From Myxococcus xanthus (GTDB lineage: Bacteria > Myxococcota > Myxococcia > Myxococcales > Myxococcaceae), in assembly GCF_900106535.1 (NCBI RefSeq), contig NZ_FNOH01000010.1:1-64000 (forward strand): a stretch of DNA of 64,000 bases. Reading direction: 5' to 3'. The notes under the pieces were generated by a model. That model was not told where the DNA came from. It saw only the letters and a list, made by a program, of their open reading frames with translations, and made no database searches. The position numbers and the translations under genes were made by a program. Shown piece by piece: positions 61,305 through 64,000 of the stretch (position 1 is its first letter; every line of letters starts with the position of its first letter).

Positions 61305-62633
61305 ATGCGACCGTTCCTGTCCCTCGCGCTCCTTGTCGCCACGGCCACGCAGGCCGCGCCACGCGTCCCGGCTCCGGCCTTCGCGCTGGCGCAGGTCCAG
61401 CAAGTGCCCGCGCCCGGTGCTGAGACGTCCGTGCCGCCACCGTCCACGCAGTCCCAGTCGCTTCCGGAGGCCCCTGTCGGGCCCGCGTCCCGGCCCGAGC
61501 CGCTGGTGCCCGCGGAAGCCACGGAAGCGTTCGCGCCGCCCGCGGGTGTCCGCCCCAACGCGGCCCCGGCGCAGGGCTCCGACGAGGTGCCCGCGAGCGA
61601 GCCTTCCCGTGTTGACGACACCGCGCCGGTGCCCTCCGCCGAGCCCGCGCCCACCGTGGGGACGGACCCCGCTCCCGCGACGACGGGCATGGCCGGGCAG
61701 GAGGCGCCGCCGGTTCCCGATGATGCACCGATGCTGGCGTCCGACCTGGGCTCCGATGCGCCGCGCACCACGGATGCGCAGCAGCAGCGGCTGGTGAACG
61801 GAGCGCCGCTCTACAACCCCAACGTGTCGGTGCACATCGTCCAGAAGAAGCGCTTCGCGGACGAGGGCCGTCACGAGCTGACGGTGTACCCGGCCACGGT
61901 GCAGGTGAACGGGAAGTACACCGACCACGCGGGCACGGCGGCGCACTACACCTATCACCTGCAGGAGAACTTCGCCCTCCAGGTGATGGGCCAGTACAAC
62001 TGGTACTCGAACGAGAGCGCCTTCAACCTGGAGCTCATCGACAAGGTCCGTGAGCAGGCGCAGGCGGCCTCGTCGCTGCTCCTGGTGTGGGGCGCCCACG
62101 CGGGCGTGGAGGTGACGCCGCTCTACGGCAAGTTCGCCTTCCTCAACAACTCGCTCGCGCAGTTCAGCGTGGTGCTCAGTGGCGGCGCGGGCGTCGGCTC
62201 CACGCGCCACCTCATCCGCCCCGCGGTGACGAACGATGTGGAGGGCGAGTCGTTCCGGGTGCCCGCGCGCTTCGGTGACACGGGCACCAAGTTCATGGGC
62301 TCGGTGGGGGGCGGCTTCCGGCTCCAGTTCGGCGAGTCGTACGCGCTGCGCGTGGAGGTGCGGGACCTCATCTACACCGCGCGCGTGGACCGGGTGGACG
62401 GCTGCAACCTGGCGGACTTCGAGGCGCTCGAAGCGGCGCGTTCCACCAACCAGGACTTCGCCTCGCTGAACCTGAGCGGCAGCTGCCGCTACGAGAAGTT
62501 CGACGGCATCGACCCGAAGACGAAGAAGAACTACCGCGAGGACATCATCCTGGGCCGAGACCTGGTGGTCGAGCCGTCCTCGGACGTCCTCAACAACGTG
62601 AGCTTCTACGCCGGCTTCTCTGTCCTCTTCTGA
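61305..62633 (+). CDS. Outer-membrane beta-barrel protein 2 with Pro/Ala-rich linker
   Basis: 442 aa. Signal peptide, then a Pro/Ala/Glu-rich segment to about residue 165, then a barrel (HYTYHLQENFALQVMGQYNW, AHAGVEVTPLYGKFAFLNN, YALRVEVRDLIYTARVD, and the end FYAGFSVLF with terminal F). It resembles protein 1 in the shared ...GQ/...PLYGK patterns, e.g. PIYGKLSLL and PLYGKFAFL. The linker may cross the periplasm. Co-transcribed with genes on either side. Confidence 0.78.
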   Translation: MRPFLSLALLVATATQAAPRVPAPAFALAQVQQVPAPGAETSVPPPSTQSQSLPEAPVGPASRPEPLVPAEATEAFAPPAGVRPNAAPAQGSDEVPASEPSRVDDTAPVPSAEPAPTVGTDPAPATTGMAGQEAPPVPDDAPMLASDLGSDAPRTTDAQQQRLVNGAPLYNPNVSVHIVQKKRFADEGRHELTVYPATVQVNGKYTDHAGTAAHYTYHLQENFALQVMGQYNWYSNESAFNLELIDKVREQAQAASSLLLVWGAHAGVEVTPLYGKFAFLNNSLAQFSVVLSGGAGVGSTRHLIRPAVTNDVEGESFRVPARFGDTGTKFMGSVGGGFRLQFGESYALRVEVRDLIYTARVDRVDGCNLADFEALEAARSTNQDFASLNLSGSCRYEKFDGIDPKTKKNYREDIILGRDLVVEPSSDVLNNVSFYAGFSVLF

Positions 62634-62656
62634 TGCGCAGGAAGGCCTGAACCGCC

Positions 62657-64000
62657 ATGAAACGACTGCTCAGCCTCTTCGTCGCCCTGGCGCCGCTCGC
62701 GGTGTCCGCCCAGCCTGATTCGGGTGGCTACAACCGCGCGCTGGCCGCCTTCAACGCCGGTGACATGGACACCGCCGCACCCCTCTTCTTCGAACTCGCG
62801 GAGAGCGCCTCCGACGCGGAGGTGAAGGGCAAGGCGGAGTACTTCCTCGGACAGTCCTTGGCCCAGAAGGGCCTGCCCGTGGCCGCCTTCATCACCTATG
62901 CGGCCATCGTCAATGCCGGACCCTCGCACCCCTCGTATCTCAAGGCGGTGGAGGGACTGGTGGACATGCAGCAGCAACTGGATGAGCACAACCTCATCCC
63001 CAGCATCCTCAACCAGGCCTACACCGACGAGGTGCGCGACCGCTGGGTGACGCTGCCCAAGGAGGTGCTCGCGCGCATCAACTACCTGGTGGGCACGGTG
63101 AGCCAGCGCAAGAGCCGCTTCGAGGAAGCGCGCTCGCTGCTGGAGGCGGTCCCCCAGGACAGTCGCGTGTACGCGAAGTCCCGCTACCTGCTCGGCGTGG
63201 TGCTGGCGGACCCGCGCTTCCCGGGCCGTCCCAGCGAGGCCTCCGTGTTGGACAAGGACGCGCTGGCCGCCTTCAACGCGGTACTGGCCGCGAAGGAGGG
63301 GCAGTTGGACTTGCGCGCCACGCAGCACCTGGCGCTCATCGCCCTGGGCCGGCTCCACTACCGCCGCGGTGAGTACACCGACGCCAGCGCCGCTTATGAG
63401 CGAGTGCCGCGCTACTCGCGCTACTGGGACCAGGCCCTCTTCGAGAACGGCTTCGCGCGCTTTCAGAACGAGGACTTCGGCGGGGCGCTCGGCAGCCTCC
63501 AGGCGCTGCATGCGCCGCAGTTCGCCGGGGCCTTCCAGCCCGAGTCGTGGATTCTCAAGGCGACCGTCTATTACTACTCGTGCCTCTACGACGAGGTGAA
63601 GACGACGCTGGCGGCCTTCGACGAAATCTACGCTCCCATGGAGCGGCAACTGGAGCCCTTCACCGGGGAGGACGTGCCGCTGGTGCAGTCCTTCAACCTG
63701 GTCGCGGCGGAGAACCGCCGGTTGCCGCGCCCGGTATACCTGTGGCTTCGCAACAACGAGCGCATCCGCGAGGTGATGCGGATGCTGGAGCGCGTGGACG
63801 ATGAGAAGCGTGCGCTGACGAACGGACGCTGGCGCGGTACGCCGCTGGCGGCGCAGTCCACCGCGTCGCTCGAGGAGGTTCGCGGGACGCTGCTGCAGGT
63901 GGGCGGAACGCTGGCGCAGAGCCGCATTCGTGAGGCAGCGGACAACCTGCGGACCTTCTCCGACCAGGCGGAAATCATCCGCGTGCAGACGGCCTTGGAT
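62657..64000 (+). CDS. Periplasmic TPR-type protein (partial, runs off the right edge)
   Basis: At least 448 aa from ATG 62657; no stop before 64000. Signal peptide MKRLLSLFVALAPLAVSAQP, then helical repeats (YNRALAAFNAGDMDTAAPLF, KAEYFLGQSLAQKGLPVAAF, LGRLHYRRGEYTDASAAYER, NGFARFQNEDFGGALGSLQ). The barrel-barrel-TPR order matches the GltB-GltA-GltC type of module in Myxococcus gliding motility (Glt), inferred from architecture only. Confidence 0.75.
   Translation, partial: MKRLLSLFVALAPLAVSAQPDSGGYNRALAAFNAGDMDTAAPLFFELAESASDAEVKGKAEYFLGQSLAQKGLPVAAFITYAAIVNAGPSHPSYLKAVEGLVDMQQQLDEHNLIPSILNQAYTDEVRDRWVTLPKEVLARINYLVGTVSQRKSRFEEARSLLEAVPQDSRVYAKSRYLLGVVLADPRFPGRPSEASVLDKDALAAFNAVLAAKEGQLDLRATQHLALIALGRLHYRRGEYTDASAAYERVPRYSRYWDQALFENGFARFQNEDFGGALGSLQALHAPQFAGAFQPESWILKATVYYYSCLYDEVKTTLAAFDEIYAPMERQLEPFTGEDVPLVQSFNLVAAENRRLPRPVYLWLRNNERIREVMRMLERVDDEKRALTNGRWRGTPLAAQSTASLEEVRGTLLQVGGTLAQSRIREAADNLRTFSDQAEIIRVQTALD

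Noticed and set aside
1-64000. tRNA, rRNA, tmRNA, insertion sequences, attachment sites, prophage
   Set aside because: No cloverleaf-like tRNA, conserved rRNA blocks, transposase, integrase or flanking direct repeats were seen by eye.

Overview
The window is about 69% GC, with GC-ending codons and dense gene packing. Several traits point to a myxobacterium, most likely Myxococcus or a close relative (Myxococcaceae): a Ser/Thr kinase with a PEGA tail, FHA and HD-GYP-derived regulators, a RpoH-like extra sigma factor behind a sigma-54-type promoter, and tandem outer-membrane beta-barrel genes. It looks like core chromosome. I see no insertion sequence, integrase, phage gene, CRISPR array, rRNA or tRNA.

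Region 1 (1-16556) is a fused str/S10/spc/alpha ribosomal block: the 3' end of tuf, then rpsJ-rplD-rplW-rplB-rpsS-rplV-rpsC-rplP-rpmC-rpsQ-rplN-rplX-rplE-rpsZ-rpsH-rplF-rplR-rpsE-rpmD-rplO, then secY-adk, infA-rpmJ-rpsM-rpsK-rpsD-rpoA-rplQ. Two usual members are missing. There is no map gene after adk, and rplC (L3) is absent between rpsJ and rplD. rplC lies about 58 kb away at 59410-60084 with its own promoter-like sequence and terminator. Most larger gaps in the block hold strong GC-rich hairpins. Some are intrinsic-terminator-like (rplO/secY, secY/adk, rpsD/rpoA), and one (tuf/rpsJ) could fold as a pseudoknot.

Region 2 (16567-31041) is mixed housekeeping and regulation: a hypothetical membrane protein, an acyltransferase/TPR-lipoprotein pair, a deoxynucleoside kinase overlapping a DUF2314-like gene, an FHA-GAF-AAA-Fis regulator that has lost the sigma-54-activating motifs, an EamA transporter, psuG, a free-methionine-sulfoxide reductase, a class III sirtuin, a Ser/Thr kinase, an ABC-F ATPase and a protein with eight CxxC knuckles.

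Region 3 (31127-46412) holds a membrane histidine kinase, an Slt-type lytic transglycosylase, a cold-shock protein, selA overlapping an HNH nuclease gene, a MinD-like ATPase overlapping a degenerate J-domain/HTH fusion, an RluA-type pseudouridine synthase, a degenerate HD-GYP protein paired with a HEAT-like protein that appears to share its N-terminal module, and a Bor-like lipoprotein.

Region 4 (46469-64000) holds an OPT transporter, a RpoH-family sigma factor behind a near-consensus -24/-12 promoter, a MoxR/DUF58/transglutaminase operon, a STAS protein, a small lytic transglycosylase (also with a -24/-12-like promoter), a small-membrane-protein/zinc-ribbon/HupE cluster, two helical hypothetical proteins, the displaced rplC, and a run of two outer-membrane beta-barrel genes plus a periplasmic TPR gene that leaves the window. 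That last trio resembles the GltA/GltB/GltC type of gliding-motility outer-membrane module.
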